Shown here: one piece after another, positions 46,563-54,400 of the stretch
Layout: each line of letters starts with the position of its first letter
Numbering within the stretch: the first letter of the stretch is position 1
From: Carnobacterium jeotgali MS3
Lineage (GTDB): Bacteria; Bacillota; Bacilli; Lactobacillales; Carnobacteriaceae
Assembly: GCF_000745125.1 (NCBI RefSeq)
Contig: NZ_JQNF01000005.1
Location: 124,001 to 188,000, forward strand
DNA length: 64,000 nt
Direction: 5' to 3'
Made by a program: the position numbers and the translations under genes
Notes under the pieces: generated by a model
Database searches by the model: none
Told to the model about the DNA's origin: nothing
The model's input: the letters and a program-made list of their open reading frames with translations, nothing else

Positions 46563-46633
46563 AGAATAAAGAAAACTTATAAGGGGGATAGATCACGTAG
46601 GTAGCAACACAAAAACTATGTGGGTATACAATA

Positions 46634-47713
46634 ATGGAAGCTAAAACATTTGATTTGATAAAGAAGTTAACTGAAGCACAAGGAACAAGTGGATTTGAAC
46701 ATCGCATACGCGATATTATGCGTCAAGAAATGACTCCTTTAGTAGATGAAGTTGTGCAAGATGGACTTGGCGGAATTTTTGGAGTACGTAAAAGTAAAAT
46801 TGAGAATGCACCGAAGATTATGGTAGCGGCTCATATGGATGAAGTTGGTTTTATGGTAGCAAGTATTTCTAAGCATGGTTTGTTTAGAGTAGTCCCACTA
46901 GGTGGATGGAATCCATATGTAGTATCTGCACAACGTTTCACGCTTCAAACAGCTAAAGGAGACTATCCGTGTGTTTCTTCATCTGTTCCACCTCACTTAT
47001 TAAGAGGTAAAGATGGTACTGGGAGTAAATTAGATATCGCTGATATTCTATTCGATGCTGGATTCGATTCTAAAGAAGAAGCTGAAGCATATGGCGTGCG
47101 CCCAGGAGATGCTATTGTTCCATTAGTTGAAACAATTAAAATGGCGAATGGCAAGAAAATTTTAAGTAAAGCATGGGATAATCGTTATGGAACGACTGTT
47201 GTTCTTGAAGCTTTAAAAGAATTACAAGGCGAAGAATTGCCAAATACTTTGATTGCTGGAGCTAACGTTCAAGAAGAAGTTGGGTTACGTGGAGCAAAAG
47301 GTGCTGTACATCAATTCAAACCGGATTTATTCTTTGCTGTTGATTGTTCTCCAGCTGATGATTTGACTGGCGATAAAGATAAGTTTGGCCATTTAGGAGA
47401 AGGCTTCTTATTAAGAATCCAAGATCCAGGCATGATAACGTTAAAAGGAATGCGCGAGTTTTTGTTGGATACAGCTGAGACACATAATATACCTTATCAA
47501 TATTTTGTTTCTAAAGGTGGGACAGATGCAGGGGCAGCTCATCAAATGAATAATGGCGTGCCAAGTGCAGTCATTGGAGTATGTGCACGATATATTCACA
47601 CACATCAAACAGTCTTTCATATTGATGATTATGCTGCTGCAAAAGAAATGGTTATTCAAGTTGCACGTACCTTAGATCGCAGTACATTTGAAACAATCAT
47701 GAAGAATAATTAA
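46634..47713 (+). CDS. M42-family glutamyl aminopeptidase (YtoP-like)
   Basis: This is a cytosolic dinuclear metallo-aminopeptidase of 359 residues. Motifs include AHMDEVGFMV (first metal ligands), KAWDNRYG, the catalytic VQEEVGLRGAKGA, AVDCSPADD and KGGTDAGAAHQ. A C-terminal TRYIHT-like sequence is seen as CARYIHTHQTVFH. The ATG has no close strong ribosome binding site: AAGGGGG (46581-46587) is about 46 nt away, with a hairpin between. It probably starts an operon with ytpP, uspA and ytpR. Confidence 0.92.
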   Translation: MEAKTFDLIKKLTEAQGTSGFEHRIRDIMRQEMTPLVDEVVQDGLGGIFGVRKSKIENAPKIMVAAHMDEVGFMVASISKHGLFRVVPLGGWNPYVVSAQRFTLQTAKGDYPCVSSSVPPHLLRGKDGTGSKLDIADILFDAGFDSKEEAEAYGVRPGDAIVPLVETIKMANGKKILSKAWDNRYGTTVVLEALKELQGEELPNTLIAGANVQEEVGLRGAKGAVHQFKPDLFFAVDCSPADDLTGDKDKFGHLGEGFLLRIQDPGMITLKGMREFLLDTAETHNIPYQYFVSKGGTDAGAAHQMNNGVPSAVIGVCARYIHTHQTVFHIDDYAAAKEMVIQVARTLDRSTFETIMKNN

Positions 47714-47736
47714 ACGAAAAGAAAGAAGGCTACAAC

Positions 47737-48054
47737 GTGGAGTTATTAAATACAGTTGAAGAATTTTATATAATGGTTAAAGAAAACAAACAAAAAACAA
47801 TTTTCTTCTTTACAGCAGATTGGTGTGGTGATTGCCAATTTATTAAACCTGTCATGCCTGAAATTATTGAGAATCATCCTGAAATCGATTTTGTAGAAGT
47901 TGATCGTGATAAATTTATTGATTTATGTGGCGACTTGTCAATTTTTGGAATACCTAGTTTTGTGGCATTCGAAAATGGAGAAGAGACTGGGCGATTTGTA
48001 AATAAAGATCGTAAAACACAAGAAGAAATAGAGAAATTTATATCAACTCTTTAA
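47737..48054 (+). CDS. ytpP: Thioredoxin-like protein YtpP
   Basis: This is a 105-residue thioredoxin fold with active site FFTADWCGDC, i.e. WCGDC instead of the WCGPC of classical thioredoxin, and a cis-proline in IFGIPSF. A disulfide-exchange role is likely but the partner is unknown. The start is GTG at 47737 after AAGAAGG. It lies 23 bp after the M42 peptidase gene, in the Bacillus ytoP-ytpP order. Confidence 0.88.
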   Translation: MELLNTVEEFYIMVKENKQKTIFFFTADWCGDCQFIKPVMPEIIENHPEIDFVEVDRDKFIDLCGDLSIFGIPSFVAFENGEETGRFVNKDRKTQEEIEKFISTL

Positions 48055-48088
48055 TAGATAATAAAATTGACTAATAGGAGATGTTATT

Positions 48089-48583
48089 ATGTTAGATACA
48101 CAACAATTTCAACGCATACTGATTGCCATAGACGGAAGTGAATCTTCAGAAAATGCACTTATTAATGCTATTAAAATAGCAGAAAGAAATAGTAGTGAAT
48201 TGATTATTGCTCATGTGTTTGATATAAACTCTTATGCTTTAGGAATGGTAGATACTGCAGGTATAAACACGTTAGATGCAGCAGGAATAGACCTTGATAA
48301 GAATCGAATGGAAAAGCTTTTAGAAGAGTACAGTCTAAAAGCTAAAGAACATAATATAGAAAAAGTTCAAACAATTATGGTACAAGGATCACCAAAATTA
48401 CTTTTAGCAAAAGATATACCTAATAAATACCATGTAGATTTAATTGTGGTTGGACAAACAGGTATGAATGTTGTTGAAAGATGGATGATGGGTAGTGTGA
48501 GTGAGCATATTATTCGCCATGCACCATGTGATGTTTTAATTGTACGAAATAAAAAACAGGATGAGGAAGTTAATAATGATTAG
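48089..48583 (+). CDS. Universal stress protein (UspA family)
   Basis: The 164-residue protein starts ILIAIDGSESSENAL and ends with the ATP-binding signature GQTGMNVVERWMMGSVSEHIIRHAPCDVLIV (G-x2-G-x9-G-S). It therefore belongs to the ATP-binding UspA class. TAGGAGATG precedes ATG. In Bacillus this place between ytpP and ytpR is held by ytpQ; here a Usp gene occupies it. Its end overlaps the start of ytpR by 8 bp, so the two are co-translated. Confidence 0.92.
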   Translation: MLDTQQFQRILIAIDGSESSENALINAIKIAERNSSELIIAHVFDINSYALGMVDTAGINTLDAAGIDLDKNRMEKLLEEYSLKAKEHNIEKVQTIMVQGSPKLLLAKDIPNKYHVDLIVVGQTGMNVVERWMMGSVSEHIIRHAPCDVLIVRNKKQDEEVNND

Positions 48584-49187
48584 TATTTATAATAATGAAG
48601 GCATTGGAGATACACTTATTGTCATGCTTGACAACAGTGAATCGAAGGAACAAAATTTTGAAAAACAAAATGATGTGGTTCGAATTTTTAAAGAAGAAAC
48701 AAATCAAACAGTTGGATATAACTTTTTTAATAGTTCAACTCTTATTGATCTTAAAGGAACTGGGCAAGTTATTTTAACGAATGAACAAATAAAAATTTTA
48801 AATGAATCAATTGCATCTGCAGGATTTTCTGATACTTTACTAACAGATGAGTCACCAAAATTTGTTATTGGTGAAGTGAAAGAATGTAACCCACATCCAG
48901 ATTCAGATCATCTATCTATCACGCAAACTGAGATAGATAATGGAGAAATTATTCAAATCGTTTGTGGAGCTTCTAATATCGCTAAAGGCCAAAAGGTTGT
49001 AGTTGCTAAAGTAGGCGCTATGATGCCTAACGGAATGTCAATATGGGATGGTGAGTTGAGAGGCGAACCTAGTCATGGTATGATTTGTTCTGCTAAAGAA
49101 TTGAATTTGAAAAACGCTTCAGAAGAAAAGGGCATTTTAGTCCTACCAGATTCTGCAACTACAGGCGAAATTTTCCAAGTAAATTAA
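48576..49187 (+). CDS. ytpR: YtpR-type tRNA-binding domain protein
   Basis: The 203-residue protein has an N-terminal DUF4479-like region (about 1-90) and a C-terminal EMAP/tRNA-binding OB fold (about 95-200; VIGEVKECNPHPDSDHLSIT, VCGASNI, KVGAMMPNGMSI, SHGMICSAKEL), similar to the anticodon-binding part of PheT. It may bind tRNA or help aminoacylation; no catalytic domain is present. GAGGAAG sits 7 bp before ATG 48576, so the longer reading from 48540 is rejected. It is last in the operon. Confidence 0.9.
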   Translation: MISIYNNEGIGDTLIVMLDNSESKEQNFEKQNDVVRIFKEETNQTVGYNFFNSSTLIDLKGTGQVILTNEQIKILNESIASAGFSDTLLTDESPKFVIGEVKECNPHPDSDHLSITQTEIDNGEIIQIVCGASNIAKGQKVVVAKVGAMMPNGMSIWDGELRGEPSHGMICSAKELNLKNASEEKGILVLPDSATTGEIFQVN

Positions 49188-49202
49188 CTTAAATTATTCT
49201 CT

Positions 49203-49282
49203 AAAAAGACTTCAAAAGCTGTCTTTCAAAAAAACGAAAATATGTTTTTTGAAAGATAGCTTTTTGTAAAGTCTTTTTTTAT
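49203..49282 (+). terminator. Very long hairpin terminator after ytpR
   Basis: Two nested near-perfect stems (AAAAAGACTT with AAGTCTTTTT outside; AAAAGCTGTCTTTC with GAAAGATAGCTTTT and the A/T arms inside) give about 30 base pairs and end in seven T residues. Confidence 0.88.
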
Positions 49283-49345
49283 TTGTAAATTGTAAGGATA
49301 TCGCGTGTTTCTTAAAGAATGCACCTATAATCACTTTATTTTTTA

Positions 49346-49354
49346 TGGTAAACT
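49346..49354 (+). promoter_or_regulatory. Putative sftA promoter (extended -10)
   Basis: TGG-TAAACT (-10 at 49349-49354), 34 bp before the sftA ATG. Confidence 0.5.
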
Positions 49355-49388
49355 AAGATTCGGAGTAAGGTAGGAAAGGAGGGTCATC

Positions 49389-52300
49389 ATGCCCAAATAT
49401 GATGGACCTAGTTATCAAAAAAATCAAGACAGTCAAAAAAAGTTTAAGTTTCCTTTCTATCGTGATGCTGAAAAAGCAACGAATAAGGAAGCGTCTATTA
49501 AAATTTCCCATCCAAAAAATAACGATAGTCAAACAACTAACCAACTAATAAAAACTAATGAAAAAAATTCAGAGGTTGATTTTACGACTCTTCAAAAAGA
49601 TAATAATTCTGTTAGAAATTATCTTTCTACTATTAGTAAAGAGGAACAAAAGAAACAAAATGAACTTAAGAAGCAAAAAAAGAAAGTTGAAAAAAGAATT
49701 AAACAAACGGCGTATTCAAAAGAATCTTTAAGACATGCTGCGACACCTTTTCAAGAAGGAAGAAGTTCGACACCTTTTAAAGTTCAAAAGATTCCTTCGC
49801 CTTATTATGGGTTTCAAGAGAGGTCACCAAAAAAGAATGAAGACACTAATTATTTGGAAATTCTCTTAAAATTAGAAAAAAAACCAGAAGATTTCTTGTT
49901 GTTTGAAGAAAATTTATTAAATGAAATCGATTATTTTTTTGAATTAGAATCAGAAGAAGCACTGAAAACAGAAGAAGTGTTAGAGCCAGAAGAAGTATTA
50001 GAACCAGAAGAAGTATTAGAACCAGAAGAAGTATTAGAACCAGAAGAAGTATTAGAACCAGAAGAAGTATTAGAACCAGAAGAAGTATTAGAACCAGAAG
50101 AAGTATTAGAACCAGAAGAAGTATTAGAACCAGAAGAAGTATTAGAACCAGAAGAAGTATTAGAACCAGAAGAAGTATTAGAACCAGAAGAAGTATTAGA
50201 ACCAGAAGAAGTATTAGAACCAGAAGAAGTATTAGAACTAGAAGAAGTGTTAGAACCAGAAGAAGTATTAGAACTAGAAGAAGTGTTAGAACTAGAAGAA
50301 GTGTTAGAACTAGAAGAAGTGTTAGAACTAGAAGAAGTATTAGAACCAGAAGAAGTGTTAGAGCCAGAAGTGGTAGTAGAACCAGAAGAAGTATTAGAAC
50401 CGGAACTAACCAATAGTAGTATAGAAGATGAAGAAATGGCGGTTACTAATTCCGAGAAAGCAGCTGTAGAGTCTTTGGCACACTCTGTTAAGAAAAAACG
50501 AGGATTATCTCGATCATTAGCAGGTATGATTGAGGATGAGCAAAATATCCGCCTTAATCGAGGAAAAAATGTTGCAAGATATTTTGGTGAAGCAACAGTA
50601 TTACCAAAACAAGTCAGACAACCTATTAGTCCAACTCGAGTTTCTGATAAACCATCTACTCCAACAAGTACAGAAGAAATTGAAAATATGGAATTAATGG
50701 CTGCATTAAGTCGGATGAATTATTTAGACAAACAAACTTTCCCAGTTAATGACATTAACCAGCCTGAAGAACCAGAGCAATCAGAAAAGTTAGAACAACC
50801 AAAAAAGCTAGAAGAATCAGAAGTACTAATCGATACAAAGAATACAGAACAGCCGGATACGATTCTTATTGAATCAATTGAAGAAGACTCTTCTATCATT
50901 GATATGAAAGAAGTAAGTCAAGCAGAAATAGAAACGGATGTAGTAGTAGAAAGCACTATTGAAGCGACTAGTGAAACCGATAAGTTAATGGAAATGACTG
51001 AAGAAATTTATGATGAAAATTATATGTTTCCATCAGTAGATCTTTTACTTCGTCCTGTAAAACTTGAACCAAATGCAATTGATGATTGGGTTTTAGAACA
51101 AGCGGAAATATTGAATGAGACTTTAGATGCCTTTAATATCAATGCTCAAGTAATTGGTTGGACAATTGGACCAGCAGTTACCCAATTTGAACTTCAGTTA
51201 GGTCGCGGTGTAAAAGTTAATAAAATTACAAATCTATCCGATGATTTAAAATTATCATTAGCTGCTAAGGATATCCGTATCGAAGCTCCAATTCCTGGGA
51301 AAAGTTCAGTAGGTATTGAAATTCCTAATAAAAAATCAAGACCCGTTATGTTATCAGAAGTCATGGAAAGCAAAGAATTTAAAGAGAGTCATTCTCCTTT
51401 AACGGTGGCTATTGGAGTTAACATAGCAGGAGAAGCGGTTGTTTCCACTATTGATAAAATGCCTCATGGGTTAATTGCTGGAGCAACAGGTTCAGGAAAA
51501 AGCGTCTTTATTAATTCGCTTTTAGTGAGTTTATTGTATAAGGCTACACCAAGTGAAGTGAGATTAATTTTAATTGATCCAAAAGCGGTTGAGTTAGCTC
51601 CTTATAATGAAATTCCTCACTTGCTGTCCCCAGTTATTTCTGAACCTAAAGCAGCGAGTGAAGCTTTAAAATGGGCAGTAAATGAAATGGAAGAACGTTA
51701 TCAAAAACTAGCTGCTGCAGGAGTTCGAAATATTCAACGATTTAATGAAAAAGCAGAAGAGCATAAAGAGTTTGGCTTGAAGATGCCCTATATTGTCATC
51801 GTCATTGATGAATTGGCAGATTTAATGATGGTTGCCAGTAGCGATGTGCAAGACTCTATTGCACGAATTACACAAAAGGCTAGAGCGGCAGGTATTCATT
51901 TAATTGTTGCGACACAACGCCCAAGTGTAGATGTTATTACAGGAACAATAAAAAATAACATTCCAACTAGAGTAGCCTTTATGGTATCCAGTCAAGTAGA
52001 CTCACGCACTATTTTAGATACAGGTGGGGCGGAGAAACTTCTTGGTCGAGGAGATATGTTATTTCAAGAAAATGGGTCAGGACGACCAATTCGTGTACAA
52101 GGAACGTATGTTGAAAAAGAAATAGAACGAATCGTCAGACATGTAAAAGACCAACGCCCTGCAAGATATCTTTTTGAGCCAGAATCGTTAATGGCTAAAT
52201 TAGAATCAGTTGAAGGAAAAGATGAGCTGTTTGAAGATGTTCTGCCATTTATTGTTTCAGAGGGACAGATATCAGCATCAGCATTACAAAGAAAATTTAA

Positions 52301-52430
52301 AATTGGGTTTAATCGAGCTGCTAATTTGATTGAATCTTTAGAGAACGAAAACTTTATATCCGGAAATAAAGGATCAAAACCACGCGAAGTATTTTTAACT
52401 AAAGCGGATTATGAAGAAAAATTCTTATAA
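49389..52430 (+). CDS. sftA: Soluble FtsK/SpoIIIE-type DNA translocase (SftA-like) with an acidic hexapeptide repeat array
   Basis: This 1013-residue protein moves DNA at the division septum. It has no transmembrane segments, which separates SftA from SpoIIIE. The N-terminal 190 residues are basic and disordered. Residues 195-338 are 24 hexapeptides EEVLEP. A linker (about 340-550) precedes the FtsK alpha/beta motor, with Walker A GATGSGKS near 698, Walker B VIVIDELADLM and VATQRPS. A C-terminal gamma winged helix (about 950-1010; KFKIGFNRAANLIESLE) reads DNA polarity. AAAGGAGGG precedes ATG. It stands between ytpR and murC as in Bacillus (ytpS). The repeat is far outside the usual sequence of the family. 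Confidence 0.93.
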   Translation: MPKYDGPSYQKNQDSQKKFKFPFYRDAEKATNKEASIKISHPKNNDSQTTNQLIKTNEKNSEVDFTTLQKDNNSVRNYLSTISKEEQKKQNELKKQKKKVEKRIKQTAYSKESLRHAATPFQEGRSSTPFKVQKIPSPYYGFQERSPKKNEDTNYLEILLKLEKKPEDFLLFEENLLNEIDYFFELESEEALKTEEVLEPEEVLEPEEVLEPEEVLEPEEVLEPEEVLEPEEVLEPEEVLEPEEVLEPEEVLEPEEVLEPEEVLEPEEVLEPEEVLEPEEVLELEEVLEPEEVLELEEVLELEEVLELEEVLELEEVLEPEEVLEPEVVVEPEEVLEPELTNSSIEDEEMAVTNSEKAAVESLAHSVKKKRGLSRSLAGMIEDEQNIRLNRGKNVARYFGEATVLPKQVRQPISPTRVSDKPSTPTSTEEIENMELMAALSRMNYLDKQTFPVNDINQPEEPEQSEKLEQPKKLEESEVLIDTKNTEQPDTILIESIEEDSSIIDMKEVSQAEIETDVVVESTIEATSETDKLMEMTEEIYDENYMFPSVDLLLRPVKLEPNAIDDWVLEQAEILNETLDAFNINAQVIGWTIGPAVTQFELQLGRGVKVNKITNLSDDLKLSLAAKDIRIEAPIPGKSSVGIEIPNKKSRPVMLSEVMESKEFKESHSPLTVAIGVNIAGEAVVSTIDKMPHGLIAGATGSGKSVFINSLLVSLLYKATPSEVRLILIDPKAVELAPYNEIPHLLSPVISEPKAASEALKWAVNEMEERYQKLAAAGVRNIQRFNEKAEEHKEFGLKMPYIVIVIDELADLMMVASSDVQDSIARITQKARAAGIHLIVATQRPSVDVITGTIKNNIPTRVAFMVSSQVDSRTILDTGGAEKLLGRGDMLFQENGSGRPIRVQGTYVEKEIERIVRHVKDQRPARYLFEPESLMAKLESVEGKDELFEDVLPFIVSEGQISASALQRKFKIGFNRAANLIESLENENFISGNKGSKPREVFLTKADYEEKFL
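49971..50402 (+). repeat. 24 tandem 18-bp units coding EEVLEP inside sftA
   Basis: 432 bp equal exactly 24 units of 18 bp. Units 2-14 are identical at the nucleotide level (GAAGAAGTATTAGAACCA). Unit 15 and units 17-20 encode EEVLEL, and unit 23 is EVVVEP. The identity of 13 copies implies recent expansion, and unit length keeps the frame on gain or loss. Confidence 0.97.
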
Positions 52431-52440
52431 ATAAGTTCAA

Positions 52441-52476
52441 AAAGAGAGAGATAACTTTTGCTCTCTCTTTTTTTAT
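52441..52476 (+). terminator. Terminator after sftA
   Basis: AAAGAGAGAG (52441-52450) pairs with CTCTCTCTTT (52461-52470), followed by T residues. Confidence 0.92.
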
Positions 52477-52621
52477 TGTTCTAATGTAGTTAGAGTGAAT
52501 TTCCCTACAAAAATTATATTAAAAACAGATGATAATTATTTAATTGAATCCGTTCACATTATTTCATTCTGATAAGAGTAAGGAGAATTAGAGATTTAAA
52601 GTGTGCTATTAAATTATTTCA

Positions 52622-52630
52622 TGGTATACT
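52622..52630 (+). promoter_or_regulatory. Putative murC promoter (extended -10)
   Basis: TGG-TATACT (-10 at 52625-52630). The leader to murC is about 200 nt. It contains a hairpin, TCATCC (52673-52678) with GGATGA (52700-52705) plus ATTT/AAAT, and a 10-bp direct repeat TGAAACAGGA (52693-52702 and 52750-52759). The 405-bp gap between sftA and murC holds no supported gene. Confidence 0.5.
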
Positions 52631-52835
52631 AAATTCGTTGTATTTTGTCTTTTTTGACTAACAACAATCGATTCATCCCATTTAATAATAAATGAAACAG
52701 GATGATGGTCTATTTATTACATCGTTTTATGAGCTTTTGAAAAACGAGTTGAAACAGGACAAACTAAAAAGGCTTTCTCAAACACTAACAGTCATAAACA
52801 CAAGGTGAATTTATGAATATGGAGGAAATAAAGTA

Positions 52836-54164
52836 ATGAATAAAGAAATAATTTATCATTTCGTTGGTATTAAAGGTTCGGGTATGAGTGCTCTTGCTTT
52901 AATTTTGCACGACAAGGGATTCAAAGTTCAAGGTTCCGATATAGAAAAATACTTCTTTACTCAAAAAAATATTGAAGAAGCTCATATTCCAATTTTAAAT
53001 TTTAGTAAAGAAAATATCCATCCAGGTTTAACGGTGATTGCTGGGAATGCTTTTTCTGATGACCATGAAGAAATTGTTGCAGCAAATGAACTAGGTTTAA
53101 CCGTTATACGTTACCATGATTTTATTGGTGAATTCATCGGTCAATTCAACAGTGTAGCTGTTACTGGTTCTCATGGGAAAACAAGTACAACTGGCTTATT
53201 AGCACATGTGTTAAGTTCGCTTAAAGATACAAGTTATTTAATTGGAGACGGAACAGGTCATGGCGTACCTGATGCAGATTTCTTTATATTAGAAGCCTGT
53301 GAATACCGCCGTCATTTTTTAGCGTATCGACCTGATTATGCTATTATGACAAATATTGACTTTGATCACCCGGACTATTACAGCAGTATTGATGATGTCT
53401 TTAATGCATTCCAATCCATGGCAGTTCAAGTGAAAAAAGCTATAGTTGCTTGTGGAGATGATGAACAACTCCAAAAAATCCAAGCTAATGTACCGATTTT
53501 ATATTATGGATTTGGAGATCATAATGATTTTCAAGCTAAAAATATGACTCGTTCAACAACGGGTTCTACTTTTGATGTCTATGTAAGAGACGAGTTTTAT
53601 GGACATTTTGATATTCCTACATTCGGAAAACATAACATACTAAATGCGCTTAGTGTTATTGCAATTTGTCAATATGAAAACATTGATAAAGAAGGCGTTA
53701 TGGAAAACTTAAAAACGTTTAAAGGCGTTAAACGCAGATTTACTGAAAAACAAATATTAGATATGGTCATTATAGATGATTATGCACATCATCCATCTGA
53801 AATTCGTGCAACTATTGATGCAGCTCGTCAAAAATATCCAGATAAAGAAATTATCGCTATTTTCCAACCACACACATTTACTCGTACAGTAGCATTATTG
53901 AGTGACTTTGCGGAATCGTTAAATTTAGCTGACTCTATTTATTTATGTGATATTTTTGGATCAGTACGCGAAAATCAAGGAGACATCACCATTCAAGATA
54001 TGGCTGATAAAATTGATAATGGAGCGGTTGTGTTAAGTGAAGAGAATATGTCGCCGTTGTTGAACCATCATGATGCAGTCGCAATCTTTATGGGTGCTGG
54101 AGATGTTCAAAAATTTGAATTGGCTTATGAAACGTTGTTAAGTCAATCATCGCCAACGAAATAA
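52836..54164 (+). CDS. murC: UDP-N-acetylmuramate--L-alanine ligase
   Basis: MurC adds the first L-alanine of the peptidoglycan stem peptide. The 442-residue ATP-dependent ligase begins with the nucleotide-binding [14 protein letters not shown]. It has the ATP loop [14 protein letters not shown], the substrate motif [19 protein letters not shown] and [19 protein letters not shown] precedes ATG. It is downstream of sftA, a conserved Firmicutes pairing, but has its own promoter and a long leader. Confidence 0.97.
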   Translation: MNKEIIYHFVGIKGSGMSALALILHDKGFKVQGSDIEKYFFTQKNIEEAHIPILNFSKENIHPGLTVIAGNAFSDDHEEIVAANELGLTVIRYHDFIGEFIGQFNSVAVTGSHGKTSTTGLLAHVLSSLKDTSYLIGDGTGHGVPDADFFILEACEYRRHFLAYRPDYAIMTNIDFDHPDYYSSIDDVFNAFQSMAVQVKKAIVACGDDEQLQKIQANVPILYYGFGDHNDFQAKNMTRSTTGSTFDVYVRDEFYGHFDIPTFGKHNILNALSVIAICQYENIDKEGVMENLKTFKGVKRRFTEKQILDMVIIDDYAHHPSEIRATIDAARQKYPDKEIIAIFQPHTFTRTVALLSDFAESLNLADSIYLCDIFGSVRENQGDITIQDMADKIDNGAVVLSEENMSPLLNHHDAVAIFMGAGDVQKFELAYETLLSQSSPTK

Positions 54165-54170
54165 CAAAAA

Positions 54171-54219
54171 AATAGACAGGAGACGGTTGTTTAACAATCG
54201 TTTCCTGTCTATTTTTTTC
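54171..54219 (+). terminator. Terminator after murC
   Basis: AATAGACAGGA (54171-54181) pairs with TCCTGTCTATT (54203-54213), with inner ACG/CGT and TTGT/ACAA pairs, ending in T residues. Confidence 0.93.
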
Positions 54220-54232
54220 TCATCATATTTTT

Positions 54233-54310
54233 GGTTTAAAAGTGCAAGCTGAAAAAGTTTCATTAGATGAAGAGCAAATTCGCTATCTACCTCTTTTTTT
54301 GTTAGAATAA
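54233..54310 (+). pseudogene. Possible C-terminal coding remnant between murC and polA
   Basis: Frame 54233-54310 reads GLKVQAEKVSLDEEQIRYLPL and ends FLLE-stop, with a protein-like composition. No start codon with a ribosome binding site precedes it; only a GTG at 54242 is available. It may be a decayed gene end or chance. No family is recognised. Confidence 0.2.
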
Positions 54311-54400
54311 TAACGATAAGTACGGTCAGAAAAATGAATTTTAAAAATGAAAAGATGATTTGAAATAGAAATAAATGCAGTAACTAAAAGGAGATTTCTT

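Noticed and set aside
49971-50402. CRISPR array
   Set aside because: The units are contiguous 18-bp coding repeats without spacers, in frame within sftA.
49931-50413. 160-codon minus-strand frame coding a Ser/Asn/Thr/Gly repeat protein
   Set aside because: It is the antisense image of the 18-bp repeat array in sftA; absence of stops follows from the repeat unit. No ribosome binding site or promoter was seen.
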